Shown here: positions 1 through 9,635 of the stretch, one piece after another | Layout of the letters: each line of letters opens with the position of its first letter | Numbering within the stretch: the first letter of the stretch is position 1 | Source of the DNA: a bacterium | Lineage (GTDB): Bacteria; 4484-113; JAFGCY01 | NCBI GenBank assembly: GCA_020440605.1 | Contig: JAGRNT010000005.1 | Location: 1 to 64,000, forward strand | DNA: 64,000 bases | Direction of reading: 5' to 3' | Translations under genes and position numbers: made by a program | The notes under the pieces: generated by a model | The model's input: the letters and a program-made list of their open reading frames with translations, nothing else | What the model was told of the DNA's origin: nothing | Database searches by the model: none

Positions 1-2
1 AT

Positions 3-2288
3 GTGGATGTAAGCGCGGGAAGCGTCTCCAGCGGCCGGCGCAGCTTCAGCCATGAACTGAGCTCCGCCAGCGAAGGCTTCTACCGCGCCCTGCCATATGA
101 GAATGGCAACCCGCGCAGCTTGGGGGAAGCCGGCAACGTGGTGCAGCTGATCGGTGCGGACCCGACTCCCGGCAGCAACAGCCAGCCGGACGGCGGCCCG
201 GGTGCAACCCAGCAGATCGGCACCAGCGCCATCAGCGGCCCGCCCTCCGTCGTTTTCAAGCAGCCATACTCCCTGCAATACTATGCGCCGGAGGTCGGTG
301 AGGACCAGCAGGTCTATGTGATTTCCAGCCAGCAGGAAGCTCTCAAGCTTGATCCCGATGGCAACGTCCTCTGGAGCAGGCCCTTGCCGGATGAGGATTA
401 TGCCTCCAAGCTGATCAGTGGTGATGAACTGCTGGCGAGCTCCCTGGACGGCAGCTTCCACCACTTCGGCAGTGACGGCAGCATCATCAGCCAGTTCAGC
501 CCGCTGTACCGCATCGCCAACCCTGATCTCAGCGAGGCCGGCCTGTACCTCGGCACCGGCAACGACGGCATGCATGCCTACAACGCTGACGGCAGCCTCA
601 ACTGGAGCTTCGAACCGGCGGGCCGGGTTGTGATCCAGCTCGCCGCCGCCCCCAATGGCAACATCTACTGCGCGAGCATTGATGACCTGCCCAGCAATCA
701 GGAACGTACGCCGCGCCTGCACTGCCTTGACCCGGGCGGCAGCGAGCTCTGGCACTTCGACGGAGTGACCCAGTCGAGCTTCACCAGTGCCGAGCTGGGC
801 CTCGCTCCGGACAGCCAGGTCTACTTCAATGACAGCTACGCCACCATTCACCTGCTGGATGCCTCCGGCACGCTGCTGCATTCAATTGAGGATCTGCCGA
901 TGCGCAGCTGGGATGTCGGCCCCAGCGGCAAGGTGGCGATCGGCGGCGGTTTCAATGAATTCGATTCCTGGTGGGTCTATGACCTGAACGGGGAACTGTT
1001 CACCGGTCAGACCTCCCCGGGTGACGTGACGAGCATCGGCCTCGGTCAGGACGACCGCGTGTTCTGGTACGATGTGTTCTTCGGCATGAAGAGTGCCGCG
1101 GGCAGCGGCGGGGGCAGTGGCTGGGAACTGACACAGTTCGGCAAGGTAAACGGCGGCGGGGATGCCAGTGGCAATCTCTATAATGGCAACGGCAAGCTGA
1201 GCAGGGTCAGCAATACCGGGGAGGTCCTCTGGGAAAAGGGGGCGCCCGGCGACATCCGCTCCGGACCGGTGTTTACCGCGGACGGCAGCTTCTACCTCAG
1301 CATGGGAACCAGCCTTCGCGGCATCTCCGCCAACGGGGATGAGCGCTGGCAGCAGCCGGTGGACGGGCGGATCAACGGCGGCCCGGTGATCCGGCTGGAC
1401 GGCAGCGTCGTTGCCAGCGAGAGCCAGTCACTGACCATCGACCCGGACAACTTCATCTTCCAGGACATCGGCAGTGTATTTGCGATGAGTCCCTCCGGCA
1501 GCCTGCTGTGGAAGCATGAGGAGCTGGACAGCCAGCCCATGCAGCCGCGAAACGGCAGCGACGGCAGCATCTACTTCGTGGTGGAGCACGGGGGTACGGT
1601 GACTGACCTGGTGGCGCTCAACCCCGACGGCAGCGAGCGCTGGCGGCATGCCCTGGCGGCCCAGAACTACACCGACTGCGAAATCGCGGTGATGCACGGT
1701 TCACCGGACCGGGTGTATGCCGCCTACAAGGATCTGGCCGGGTACATGGTCCTTTGCCTGGACGCTGACAACAATGAGATCTTCAGCTACCCCTATGTCT
1801 CGGAAACCGAGGAATTCAACGGTCAGGAGCAGATCAGCGTGCTGCCTGACGGCAGCAGCCTGACGGTTTATGATGAGGACCTCCTGCGGCTTGATGCAGA
1901 CGGCAACCTGCTGTGGCAGCTGCCGGATCCGGGAGGCAACCACGGTGCGGACATCTGGATTGATGCAGCCCTGCTGGCGGATGGCAGCATCGTGGCTTCC
2001 GCCTTCCATGATGTGCTGAAGCTGGACAAGGACGGCAATGAGCTGTGGCGCAGTGAAGTGACCCAGACTGAGGAATCCGAGCTGATGACAAGCTTCACGG
2101 TGGATGCGGACGGCCGGATCTATGGCAATACGCATGCGGCGATGCGGGTCTTCAGCCCCGCCGGTGAGCTACTGTGGTCCGAGGAAGTGTCCGACCGCAA
2201 GCTCAACTCGGCGGCGGCACCGGCGATCTCGCCCGATGGCAGCATCTATCTGGTATACAGCGGAGGCAAGCTCCTGAAGCTGCAGTAG
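3..2288 (+). CDS. PQQ-type beta-propeller repeat protein, 5' end outside the window
   Basis: The frame is open to the left edge, so the gene is probably truncated and the GTG at 3 need not be its start. About 760 residues are visible. They are built from roughly a dozen repeats of the form L-x-L-D-x-D-G-N-x-L-W, for example LDPDGNVLW, LNPDGSERW, LDADGNLLW and LDKDGNELW. This is the outer-strand signature of PQQ-like or quinoprotein-alcohol-dehydrogenase-type propellers, with no visible cofactor or catalytic residues. The fold usually serves as a binding scaffold or for outer-surface assembly. Location is probably extracytoplasmic by analogy with its neighbours, but no signal peptide can be seen. 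It ends 9 bp from the convergent gene at 2298-3443, a related propeller protein. Confidence 0.85.
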   Translation: MDVSAGSVSSGRRSFSHELSSASEGFYRALPYENGNPRSLGEAGNVVQLIGADPTPGSNSQPDGGPGATQQIGTSAISGPPSVVFKQPYSLQYYAPEVGEDQQVYVISSQQEALKLDPDGNVLWSRPLPDEDYASKLISGDELLASSLDGSFHHFGSDGSIISQFSPLYRIANPDLSEAGLYLGTGNDGMHAYNADGSLNWSFEPAGRVVIQLAAAPNGNIYCASIDDLPSNQERTPRLHCLDPGGSELWHFDGVTQSSFTSAELGLAPDSQVYFNDSYATIHLLDASGTLLHSIEDLPMRSWDVGPSGKVAIGGGFNEFDSWWVYDLNGELFTGQTSPGDVTSIGLGQDDRVFWYDVFFGMKSAAGSGGGSGWELTQFGKVNGGGDASGNLYNGNGKLSRVSNTGEVLWEKGAPGDIRSGPVFTADGSFYLSMGTSLRGISANGDERWQQPVDGRINGGPVIRLDGSVVASESQSLTIDPDNFIFQDIGSVFAMSPSGSLLWKHEELDSQPMQPRNGSDGSIYFVVEHGGTVTDLVALNPDGSERWRHALAAQNYTDCEIAVMHGSPDRVYAAYKDLAGYMVLCLDADNNEIFSYPYVSETEEFNGQEQISVLPDGSSLTVYDEDLLRLDADGNLLWQLPDPGGNHGADIWIDAALLADGSIVASAFHDVLKLDKDGNELWRSEVTQTEESELMTSFTVDADGRIYGNTHAAMRVFSPAGELLWSEEVSDRKLNSAAAPAISPDGSIYLVYSGGKLLKLQ

Positions 2289-2297
2289 GCCGCGCAC

Positions 2298-3443
2298 TCA
2301 GGGTCTGTAGCAGTTCAGGGTTGTGAGCGGAGCATGGCTGGCGTCGGATTCACCGACCAGCACCAGTCCCGAGCTTTCAGCAAGGCAGCTGCGCAAGGAG
2401 CGTGGCAGCACGGCGCGGAAACTGAACATCCGCCTGAGCCTGCCCTGCTCCAGCCTGCAGGCTTCCATCGGTTCGGGTCCGTAGGCCACTTTCCGCAGCC
2501 AGCCGCGCAGCGGCAGGGAGCTGGCCCGGCTGGCAAGCAGTCCGCCGTTTCCTGCATTGCCAATGGAGAAGACCTGGGGGTCGCTGGCGACGGTCTGCAA
2601 GCCTGCACTGTTGACAATCAGCAGGTCTCCTCCCAGCACAGCCAGTCCTTCCTGGCAATTCAGCACGGAGGAGATGTAGCCCGGCATGTCGGTGGAGCCC
2701 GCAGCGTGCAGGCCCTCCGGGCCTCCCAGGCTGAACAGGGAGACGGTGCGGCTGTTGCCATGATCCCCCAGCCACGGATCGCCGTAGTACTCAATCAGGG
2801 CATAGAGGCCCGTGTCCGCCTGCCAGATGCCACCGACCAGCGGTGCCGCACAGTCAACTGCCGCAAGCGGCAGGCTGTCCCGCCCCAGTTGCAGCAGCTG
2901 GTGAGCATGACCGGGCAGCTCCAGCCCGAGCCGGGCCGCGATTGAGTTGTCACTGTCATTCACAAGCCTGCAGAACTGCAGCGATCCGCCATCAGGCAGC
3001 GGGGTTGCAGCGAACACGCTGTCAACACCCCGTGCATCGCGCAGGAGCGTCGCTGAATCGCGGCCTGCCGCATTACCCTGCAGGTCATAGTCAAACTGCA
3101 ATCCCAGTTCCCCACTGATCCGGATCTTGCCATCGCTGACCTTCATTCGCGGGTTGGAGTCAATCAGCATGGATGCATCAGGATTGGACCACTGGATGGC
3201 ACCGCCGGCGTCCAGCCGGGTCAGCGCAACTTGTACGGCTGATCCGCCCTGGCCGCCGACCTGCTGCAGCACGATGAATCCACCCTGGCCATCGGCTTCG
3301 ATCTCCACTATGTCCCCCGGCAACTGCAACTGCCAGAGTGGTGCGTGCAGGCTCATGCGCCAGAGCAGCAGCTGCCAGAGGAACATCAGCAGCAGCAGCG
3401 GAAACACCATAGCAATGAACAGCCAGGCACGCCTGCGGAGCAT
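2298..3443 (-). CDS. Membrane-anchored PQQ-type propeller protein
   Basis: 381 residues. Residues about 5-30 form one hydrophobic segment (MVFPLLLLMFLW) after an RRR cluster, giving a signal anchor or uncleaved signal peptide. The rest is a degenerate propeller with repeats such as TRLDAGGAIQWSNPD, so a periplasmic or surface domain is likely. It resembles the protein at 11827-13014 in its short basic N-terminus, single membrane segment and one propeller. A TAAGCT box lies 6 nt before the ATG and no Shine-Dalgarno is seen, consistent with a leaderless start. The exact function is not recognisable. Confidence 0.8.
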   Translation of the reverse strand: MLRRRAWLFIAMVFPLLLLMFLWQLLLWRMSLHAPLWQLQLPGDIVEIEADGQGGFIVLQQVGGQGGSAVQVALTRLDAGGAIQWSNPDASMLIDSNPRMKVSDGKIRISGELGLQFDYDLQGNAAGRDSATLLRDARGVDSVFAATPLPDGGSLQFCRLVNDSDNSIAARLGLELPGHAHQLLQLGRDSLPLAAVDCAAPLVGGIWQADTGLYALIEYYGDPWLGDHGNSRTVSLFSLGGPEGLHAAGSTDMPGYISSVLNCQEGLAVLGGDLLIVNSAGLQTVASDPQVFSIGNAGNGGLLASRASSLPLRGWLRKVAYGPEPMEACRLEQGRLRRMFSFRAVLPRSLRSCLAESSGLVLVGESDASHAPLTTLNCYRP

Positions 3444-3636
3444 GCGGATAGCTTAGCAGTCAATGCGCTCGCCCTGCAAAGTGTTCACCCGGGATTGGCG
3501 GACAAGCGTTGCCTACGCAGGCTGCGCTGCGCGGTTAGACTGCCGGTAGCACACAGGCGTCTGGTGACTGGGGAAGCAGGCGCTGTCCGGCCCGGCGCAG
3601 GGGTATGGGAATGGCCGTGCCGGCAAGGGGATACAG

Positions 3637-6324
3637 ATGGACGCTTACCGGCTGGGATTGATGACGGCATTATTGGGGAGCCTGGTACTGGCTGCAGGCT
3701 GCGGCGGCGGAACAGATCCGCTGGCAAGGCAGGAGACCTTGCCTGCAGCAGGGGAGCAGGCAGCTGCGCCAGCGGCCCCGGAGATTCATGCGCTGCCTCC
3801 GCATGCAGCGACTCTGGAAGAGCTGCAGCTGCCGCCCGGGACCGACCCTGCGCTCGGCGAACTGCTGCTGCGCGAGCTGAGCCGGCTGGGGATTGACCCG
3901 CTGCGCAGCCAGGCCACGGTTGCCAGCGGGGAGGCCAACCGCGTCTTTGACCTGGGGCTGGAGCTGCCGGAGTCCGCGGCCGGATCCGAACGGCCGGGCA
4001 GCGTGCTGCTGAGCTGGACCGAGCGCCTGGCGGGGGACTACGATGGCAACGGCGAGGTGAATGCCGCGGACCTGACGCCGCTGGCCCGGGAATGGAATGC
4101 GGCCGTGGCCTATGACGATCCGGCCCTGCACGGCGGAATCTCCGGCTGGCCGAGTGGCGATCCAGGCGGCGCGGGGGCTCGCAACTGGCTGCTGGCCCGG
4201 GTGGACGGCGATGGCAACGGCCTGATCAACCAGAGCGACATCACCCCGATCGCCGTGCACTGGAAGGAACGCCTGAGCGGCTACCTGCTGGAACGCGCCG
4301 TGAACCGCGGTGATGGCAGCTACAGCTGGGAGGAACTCAGCCCCCTGCCGGGAGCCCAGCTCGTGCCGCGTGAGCTGGCCGATGACGGCAGTGCCTGGCA
4401 GTACCGCCTGGAGGTGCCGCTCGCCGCCACTGATCTTGCCAACGGCTTCCGCGTGCGGCCCCATGACAGCCTGAGTGGCGAAAGCGGACCCTACAGCCTG
4501 GTGGCGGAATACCTCCCGGACCCGGGAGTTGACACCACGCCGCCCTACTGGCTGGACAGTGTGGGAGTGCAGTCCGTGCTCGGCGGGGATGGCAGCGCGC
4601 TTGTCAGCTTCGGCACGGCGAACGACAGCCAGAGCCCGCCGGTGCGCTACCGCATCCACTGGCAGCAGGCGGGCAGCGGGGATGCGCCCTTTGATATTGA
4701 CAATGCACAATACATCACGGTGGACGCTTCGCCGGCCCTGCTCAGCGGCCTGGCGAACCACCGGGATCTGCAGGTTGCCGTGCGCGCCCTGGACAGTGCC
4801 GAACCTGCCAACCTCGAGCGCAATAGCGTGGTGCTTGGCTGCGTGGTCCAGCCCCGTGATGAGTTCGCACCGGTCTGGCAGGCCCGCCCCGGGCTGGATG
4901 ATGTCTATTATGGCAACGGGCGTGCCGTGCTGTTCTGGGAGCCGGCCAGCGACCGGCACGAAGCCTCTGGCCGGATCTGGAGCAGCTATCCGCTGCTGTA
5001 CACCATCCTGCACGGCCCGGGCCGCAGCCCGCAGCTGGAGCAGGCGGAGCGGATCGAGGTGCCTGCGGAATTCAATGGCGAGGACGGCTTCGTGATCGAG
5101 GGGCTCGACACCACGCAGGCGCACTGGTTCATGCTGCAGGTGCGCGACAGTGCCGAGCTGCCCAACACGCAGTGGAATGACAACTACATCATGCGCCGTG
5201 GCATGCGCCTCACATCCAGCCGCCATGAGCTGGAGCTCCGGCCGGGCCTGCAGCAGCAGCTGGAGATCCTCACGAACCCGGAGCATGGCGGTTTCGGGAT
5301 CCTCCAGCAGGTCAGCCGCGCCAGCAGCGAGGCCGCACCCTGCGGGATCGTGCATCTGGACTACAGCGTGCTCAGTGGCGAGGGGCTGGAGCTGCGCTGG
5401 GCGGTGGATCCGGACGACGTGGCCGGCACGCATCTGCTCGCCATGCTTGACGACGCGGGGGAGCCGGTCGTGGCCTGCCTGCCGGGCTGTGACGACTTCC
5501 ACCAGCCACTGCTGCGGATCTGGCACGGCGGGGAGGAACTGGAGTACAGCTATGCCGATCCGGGGCTGTACGTCACGGGATTGCTGGGCTGGATCTTCGA
5601 TGTCAACTACCGTCCGGTGATTGTCAATCTGGAGCTGCAGAGTCTGGCGCCGCTGCAGCAGCGCAACATGCTGCACTCCGCGCCCTATGCAGGCGGGCAG
5701 GAGATCCGCAATACGCCGCCGGATGAGGACTACGTGGAGTTCGTCCGCCACAACTACCGTGTGGCCTACGGCGACGGCAGTGTCGGACTGCTCGTTGACA
5801 TGTTTGACAAATATGATGGCAACTACCCGCTCACGCTGCGCGGCGGAGCGGGCCATGCCCTGCAGCTCTCTGAGGCCCCGGCGGAACTGCGGGATGGCTG
5901 GGAGTTCAAGGGGATGTACGGCTGGAACTGCACCGAGCCCCTGCGGCTCGAGACCCGGCTCGGCGATGAAGCGGATGCGGAGGGCCGCTACCCGCGCCTG
6001 CGGATCAGCGAGGGGGCCGAGGAGCATGTCTACGCCTTTGATGCACGGCGCGGTGCACCCTACGTGGAACGCGCCGGGGAGATGACGGATCCCGGGCAGC
6101 TGCTGCTGCGCCGGAGCCGCGCGGGATATCAGGCCGCCGAGCTGGTGGCGGACGGGGAGCAGCTGGGGATGTGCCTGCTGGAGAATCCGCACGCTGCCGA
6201 ATACGCTTTCACTGCCATCAGGGGGATGCTGCGCCTGGACAAGCGCCGCTTCTGCTGGCTGGAGTATGACTGGAGGGGGCCGGACCACTTCTGGCTGAAC
6301 ACGGTGGAAATGCTGGATGAGTGA
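3637..6324 (+). CDS. Large lipoprotein with two dockerin-like calcium-binding repeats
   Basis: 895 residues. The N-terminus MDAYRLGLMTALLGSLVLAAGC has a lipobox LAAGC with Cys22, so the protein is a lipoprotein. Two dockerin or EF-hand-like loops lie at about 134-152 (DYDGNGEVNAADLTPLA) and 189-207 (VDGDGNGLINQSDITPIA), each with the D-x-D-x-N-G spacing for Ca2+. They are followed by a beta-rich region (about 215-500) resembling fibronectin-type modules, then a long unassigned C-terminal region. No catalytic motif is seen. The subtilisin-like lipoprotein at 51559-54387 also carries a dockerin-like module. A complementary cohesin is not visible in the window. The dense antisense open frame over this gene is a base-composition artefact. 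Confidence 0.88.
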   Translation: MDAYRLGLMTALLGSLVLAAGCGGGTDPLARQETLPAAGEQAAAPAAPEIHALPPHAATLEELQLPPGTDPALGELLLRELSRLGIDPLRSQATVASGEANRVFDLGLELPESAAGSERPGSVLLSWTERLAGDYDGNGEVNAADLTPLAREWNAAVAYDDPALHGGISGWPSGDPGGAGARNWLLARVDGDGNGLINQSDITPIAVHWKERLSGYLLERAVNRGDGSYSWEELSPLPGAQLVPRELADDGSAWQYRLEVPLAATDLANGFRVRPHDSLSGESGPYSLVAEYLPDPGVDTTPPYWLDSVGVQSVLGGDGSALVSFGTANDSQSPPVRYRIHWQQAGSGDAPFDIDNAQYITVDASPALLSGLANHRDLQVAVRALDSAEPANLERNSVVLGCVVQPRDEFAPVWQARPGLDDVYYGNGRAVLFWEPASDRHEASGRIWSSYPLLYTILHGPGRSPQLEQAERIEVPAEFNGEDGFVIEGLDTTQAHWFMLQVRDSAELPNTQWNDNYIMRRGMRLTSSRHELELRPGLQQQLEILTNPEHGGFGILQQVSRASSEAAPCGIVHLDYSVLSGEGLELRWAVDPDDVAGTHLLAMLDDAGEPVVACLPGCDDFHQPLLRIWHGGEELEYSYADPGLYVTGLLGWIFDVNYRPVIVNLELQSLAPLQQRNMLHSAPYAGGQEIRNTPPDEDYVEFVRHNYRVAYGDGSVGLLVDMFDKYDGNYPLTLRGGAGHALQLSEAPAELRDGWEFKGMYGWNCTEPLRLETRLGDEADAEGRYPRLRISEGAEEHVYAFDARRGAPYVERAGEMTDPGQLLLRRSRAGYQAAELVADGEQLGMCLLENPHAAEYAFTAIRGMLRLDKRRFCWLEYDWRGPDHFWLNTVEMLDE

Positions 6325-6330
6325 AGCGTG

Positions 6331-6392
6331 AACTGTGAACAGTAAACAGTAGGCAGTTGGCAGTTGGCAGTAGGCAGTAGGCAGTTGGCAGG
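6331..6392. repeat. CAGTAGGCAGTTGGCAG-type short tandem repeat
   Basis: Seven or more imperfect copies of an 8-9 bp CAGTTGG/CAGTAGG unit fill the gap between the dockerin lipoprotein and the serine hydrolase. The sequence matches one arm of the palindromic elements at 7450, 33762, 34298 and 35946. Confidence 0.75.
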
Positions 6393-6397
6393 TGCCG

Positions 6398-7423
6398 CTA
6401 GCGGCTTCTGATCCACCCAAGCAGGGCCTGCATCAGGGATTTCTCGCGCACGAAGCCGCGGTTGACGCAGAACAGCATCTGCAGCTGCTCCTCGGGGAAG
6501 TACCAGCAGCCGGAGGTGTAGCCCATGGTGTTGCCACCATGCCCCAGGAAGCTGCCCCAGTCACGCCTGAATGTCTGCACGCCGATGCCGTAGCCCTTGC
6601 CATGACCGGCGTCCGCCGTCTGCTGCATCAAGCCGTACTGCGCTTCGTCAAGCAGCTGCCCGCCGTGCAGGGCCTGCATGAACTTCAGCAGGTCGGCTGC
6701 CGTTGTCAGGATTGCCCCGCCGTAGCCATAGAGGCTCCAGGCCTCGGCGTCGGTGATGTCAACGCCGCCCAGCTCCTCGCGGGCATAGCCGCGCAGCTCA
6801 AGCGGCTGGAAGGCTTCGGTGGCGGCGTAGATCGTATCCATCATTTCAAGCGGATCCCAGAGCATTTCATGCAGGTGTTCGCTCAGTTCGCGGCCCGTTG
6901 CCAGCCTGACAACTTCGCCGAGGATCACGTAGTTGGTGTTCGAGTAGTGGAAGCCCTGCCCGGGTTCGAAATAGCGCGGGTAGTGATTGGCAATCTCGAT
7001 GTTGTCAGCCGGGACCCAGCGCCTGGTGGCATTGTGCCTGAGCAGCGTGAGCGGCAGGTGGTACATCACCTCGCCGAAGCAGTGGATCCCGCTTTCGTGG
7101 CGGGCCAGCATGCGCAGGCTGATCTCCGTCGCGCGCGGGATGTCAGGCAGCCAGTTGGCCAGAACATCGTCCAGTGAGAAGACCCCGCCGGCCTCGAGCC
7201 GCAGCAGCACCGTGCCGATCATCACCTTGAGGATGCTGCCCGCCGGCCAGAGCTGTCCGGGACGCACGGGAGTGACCTGCTCCACATCCGCCACGCCGCA
7301 GGCGGCACTGAATTCCTCATCGCCACGGGCCAGCACGGCCAGGGCTCCGGGGGCATCCAGTTCCCGGCGCGCGGCGTTCAGCACATCACGCAGGGAGGGA
7401 CGCTGTGGGAGGTCAGAATTCAT
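6398..7423 (-). CDS. Serine hydrolase of the beta-lactamase / class C PBP family
   Basis: 341 residues. Family motifs are present: S63-I-L-K66 (SxxK nucleophile and base), Y160-S-N162 (YxN), and H295-G-G (HGG in the place of KTG). The HGG variant is typical of esterase-like or D-aminopeptidase-like class C homologs rather than true AmpC. There is no signal peptide, so it is probably cytoplasmic. A TAACAT box lies 8 nt before the ATG, suggesting a leaderless start. Substrate cannot be inferred. Resistance to beta-lactams should not be assumed from this sequence. Confidence 0.88.
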   Translation of the reverse strand: MNSDLPQRPSLRDVLNAARRELDAPGALAVLARGDEEFSAACGVADVEQVTPVRPGQLWPAGSILKVMIGTVLLRLEAGGVFSLDDVLANWLPDIPRATEISLRMLARHESGIHCFGEVMYHLPLTLLRHNATRRWVPADNIEIANHYPRYFEPGQGFHYSNTNYVILGEVVRLATGRELSEHLHEMLWDPLEMMDTIYAATEAFQPLELRGYAREELGGVDITDAEAWSLYGYGGAILTTAADLLKFMQALHGGQLLDEAQYGLMQQTADAGHGKGYGIGVQTFRRDWGSFLGHGGNTMGYTSGCWYFPEEQLQMLFCVNRGFVREKSLMQALLGWIRSR

Positions 7424-7449
7424 TCTGACAAATGTTAGCGCCCGGGAGA

Positions 7450-7626
7450 GTGGTCTGTGGTCTGTGGTCAGTGGTCAGAAGTCAGAAGTCAGTTCAGGCA
7501 GTTTTTCTGCCGTCACGCGCAGACAGCGAGAAACTTGCTTTGAGCTGGGCTGCAGACCGCCGAGTCCTGCCGAAGGCGGGAGGCGAGGCGGAAAGCAAAA
7601 TCTGACTACTGATGTCTGACTACTGG
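7450..7626. repeat. Imperfect palindromic intergenic element (CAGTGGTCAG family)
   Basis: The left arm has repeated GTGGTCTGTGGTCAGTGGTC units and the right arm carries the inverse, CTGACTACTGATGTCTGACT. Between them lies an internal hairpin (TCCTGCC/GGCGGGA). It is MITE-like in shape but has no transposase or obvious target duplication. Confidence 0.65.
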
Positions 7627-7627
7627 T

Positions 7628-8020
7628 TCAATCCCTGCGCATCCAGCTGGGCTTGATGCTCGGGTCGATCGCGAAGATCTCATTCTCGGCACAGCGGGCC
7701 AGGGCATGGCGCGGCTCAAGGGCCACCACGCGCTGGAATGTCTTCATCGCCTCATCCCTGCGGCCGAGATTCTTGTAGATGAATCCGAGATCGGTCAGGG
7801 CCTGCAGGTCCTCGCCATAGGCGCTCAACAGCCTGTTGACCTCACGCTCCGCATCCTCGAAGCGGCCGAGATCGAACAGCGCATTCACGAGCTTCATGTG
7901 GCTGCGCACGCTCGGGTCCTGGCGGACCTTCATCTCCGCATCCTCCAGGGCCTTCTGCTTGCGGTTTGAGTCAGCCACCCGGGCAGTGGCCTTGGCATCA
8001 CCGTAAAGTCTCTCACTCAT
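7628..8020 (-). CDS. Small TPR-repeat protein
   Basis: 130 residues. Residues about 38-110 form two TPR-like helix pairs (LVNALFDLGRFEDAEREVNR and the next helix pair, LTDLGFIYKNLGRRDEAMKT), ending in VVALEPRHALA. The N-terminus is charged and there is no signal peptide, so a cytoplasmic scaffold role is likely. It stands alone between a palindromic element and a lipoprotein gene. Confidence 0.8.
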   Translation of the reverse strand: MSERLYGDAKATARVADSNRKQKALEDAEMKVRQDPSVRSHMKLVNALFDLGRFEDAEREVNRLLSAYGEDLQALTDLGFIYKNLGRRDEAMKTFQRVVALEPRHALARCAENEIFAIDPSIKPSWMRRD

Positions 8021-8203
8021 CTAGCACAACTCCAAATCAGCCTGACTTTGCATCACATTCTAACCCACATGGCCAGTGCCCATGGGTCCCGGCAGCCTTT
8101 TGTGATGCTGCTGCATGCGGATTTAATCAGGGAGCGCGTCGTATCCCCAGGCGTGTCCTGTTCCGCATGCCTGCCGGATCCGGCCACCAGCCGGCCGGAT
8201 ATT

Positions 8204-9193
8204 CTATTCGACGATCTCGAGACTGATTCCAGTCTCGAAAGACATGTACGGGTCCACGAATAGGATACCCGTTATTTCTGCATTTCCTGTCGGTACCAGC
8301 ACGCAGTAACCACGCATGCGGCCGGCCTCGAGGAAGCCGCACCAGGCTCCGTGCTTCAGCTTGCCATCGAAGCTCAGGCCACTGTCGGTGCTCAGCTTGA
8401 GCCCGTTGCCGCCAGCCCGGAAGCTGCCGCTGAACTGCTGCCCGCCGATCGTACCCTGGAAGCGCTTACCCTCCGGCGGATCCGGGAGCTTGCCGACCTG
8501 CAGGTAGGCCATGCGCCCGTTGTTGCCGCGGTCCACGATCAGGAAGGGTCCGCGCCTGTTCAGTGAGACATCCTTGAGGGTATTGGCTGTTCCGCCTGAC
8601 AGGGCATTTCCGCCGGATTCACTGACCTGCAGCTCACGTTCGCCGCCGCTGATCACATACAGGGTGCCGCTCTTCCAGAGTTCCGAGCGCACTCCCTGCG
8701 GGCTGCGTCCGAACAGGGCCAGCCATTCGCCGGAGAGATCCACCGAGGAGGACTGCACGGCGGGTGGCTCCGCCGGGGGAGCGGCCTCGCTTTCCTCTGC
8801 CTCATCTGCCTGCTCATCAGCGCAGGGCTGCTCAGCTTCATCATCCGCGCTGCCGTCTCCGGCCGCATCATCATCAGAGGCCTCGCCGCTGTCCGCATCG
8901 GTGTTGTCCACCTCGCCGCCGGCATCGGACTGATCCGTGGCTTCGGAGCCCTCGGCATCAGCACAGGGCTGAGCGTCGTCACCCCCGGAACCGGCCTGGC
9001 CAGCCGCGGAATCGCCCGGATCCGTGTCACTGGCCTCACCCATGTTGCTGGAGCCGCTGGCGGAACCGCCGCTGTCATCCTGCCCGGCCCAGCGGCCGCG
9101 TGCGGGACGGTCCTGGCCGCGCTGCGGGCAGGAACAGAGGAACAGGGCCAGGCCCAGTGGGAGTACGATCGTGAGAATGCTGCGGATATTCAT
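8204..9193 (-). CDS. Lipoprotein with a long acidic low-complexity linker
   Basis: 329 residues from the ATG. A GTG one codon upstream is the alternative start. The N-terminal hydrophobic segment ends in LFLCSC, a lipobox-like site. Residues about 35-150 are almost only D, E, S, A and G with two QPCAD motifs, followed by a compact C-terminal domain (about 150-329, beginning VDLSGEWLALFGRS) that looks like a lipocalin-like or beta-barrel module. The acidic stretch could bind divalent cations or act as a cell-surface spacer. A CATAAT box lies 8 nt before the ATG, consistent with a leaderless transcript. No homolog is recognised. Confidence 0.75.
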   Translation of the reverse strand: MNIRSILTIVLPLGLALFLCSCPQRGQDRPARGRWAGQDDSGGSASGSSNMGEASDTDPGDSAAGQAGSGGDDAQPCADAEGSEATDQSDAGGEVDNTDADSGEASDDDAAGDGSADDEAEQPCADEQADEAEESEAAPPAEPPAVQSSSVDLSGEWLALFGRSPQGVRSELWKSGTLYVISGGERELQVSESGGNALSGGTANTLKDVSLNRRGPFLIVDRGNNGRMAYLQVGKLPDPPEGKRFQGTIGGQQFSGSFRAGGNGLKLSTDSGLSFDGKLKHGAWCGFLEAGRMRGYCVLVPTGNAEITGILFVDPYMSFETGISLEIVE

Positions 9194-9201
9194 CACCGCA
9201 T

Positions 9202-9207
9202 ATTATG
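9202..9207 (-). promoter_or_regulatory. -10-like CATAAT, 8 nt before the ATG of the acidic lipoprotein
   Basis: The box lies within a Shine-Dalgarno-free start region, predicting a leaderless or near-leaderless mRNA. Confidence 0.5.
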
Positions 9208-9215
9208 ACGCAGCC

Positions 9216-9635
9216 TCAGCCCGGCTGGTTACCCGGGTGTTCCTGCTGTTTCCCGCCAGGCGCTGGTTTTGCGGTGGACTGTGGTTTCACTGCGAAGTGG
9301 ATGTAGATCGCGGCCAGGCCGATCATGCCCGGCACGAAGGCGAAGCCCAACATCCGCGCCGGTCCCGGGAAGGCTGCGGCGGCCCAGATCCCGAGGAAGA
9401 GGCCGAAGGTCCCGGCCAGCAGGATGATCCCGGCCTTCAGATTGCCCTGCGGGTCACCCCCGCTGTCGTCGAGCTGGAAGTTGATTTCGCGCGGGTCGAG
9501 GCCCTGGGCCATGGCCTTCTCGTAGAGGTCGGCCAGCCGCTCGGTGCGCCGCGCCTTGAGCCGCATGCCGTAGAGCATGATCAGCATGCTGATGATGAAC
9601 AGGATCAGGAAGAAGAGAGCTGCGCCGTTGTCCAT
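9216..9635 (-). CDS. Small two-segment membrane protein (DUF6249-like)
   Basis: 139 residues from the ATG at 9635, chosen because it starts just before a hydrophobic segment (LFFLILFIISMLIMLYGM). Further upstream the frame is low-complexity repeat sequence and unlikely to be coding. After the first membrane segment come a charged RLKARRTERLADLYEKAMAQ stretch and a second membrane region (AGIILLAGTFGLFLGIW and the following segment), then a Pro/Gly/Gln-rich tail. The layout resembles DUF6249-type membrane proteins often found beside ECF sigma factors, and one lies about 1 kb away at 10691. The link is an inference. Confidence 0.65.
   Translation of the reverse strand: MDNGAALFFLILFIISMLIMLYGMRLKARRTERLADLYEKAMAQGLDPREINFQLDDSGGDPQGNLKAGIILLAGTFGLFLGIWAAAAFPGPARMLGFAFVPGMIGLAAIYIHFAVKPQSTAKPAPGGKQQEHPGNQPG

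Noticed and set aside
3670..6420. A 916-codon open frame on the minus strand over the dockerin lipoprotein
   Set aside because: It mirrors a well-supported plus-strand gene with signal peptide and domain motifs. Long antisense frames are expected at this G+C content, and the antisense translation has no recognisable domain.
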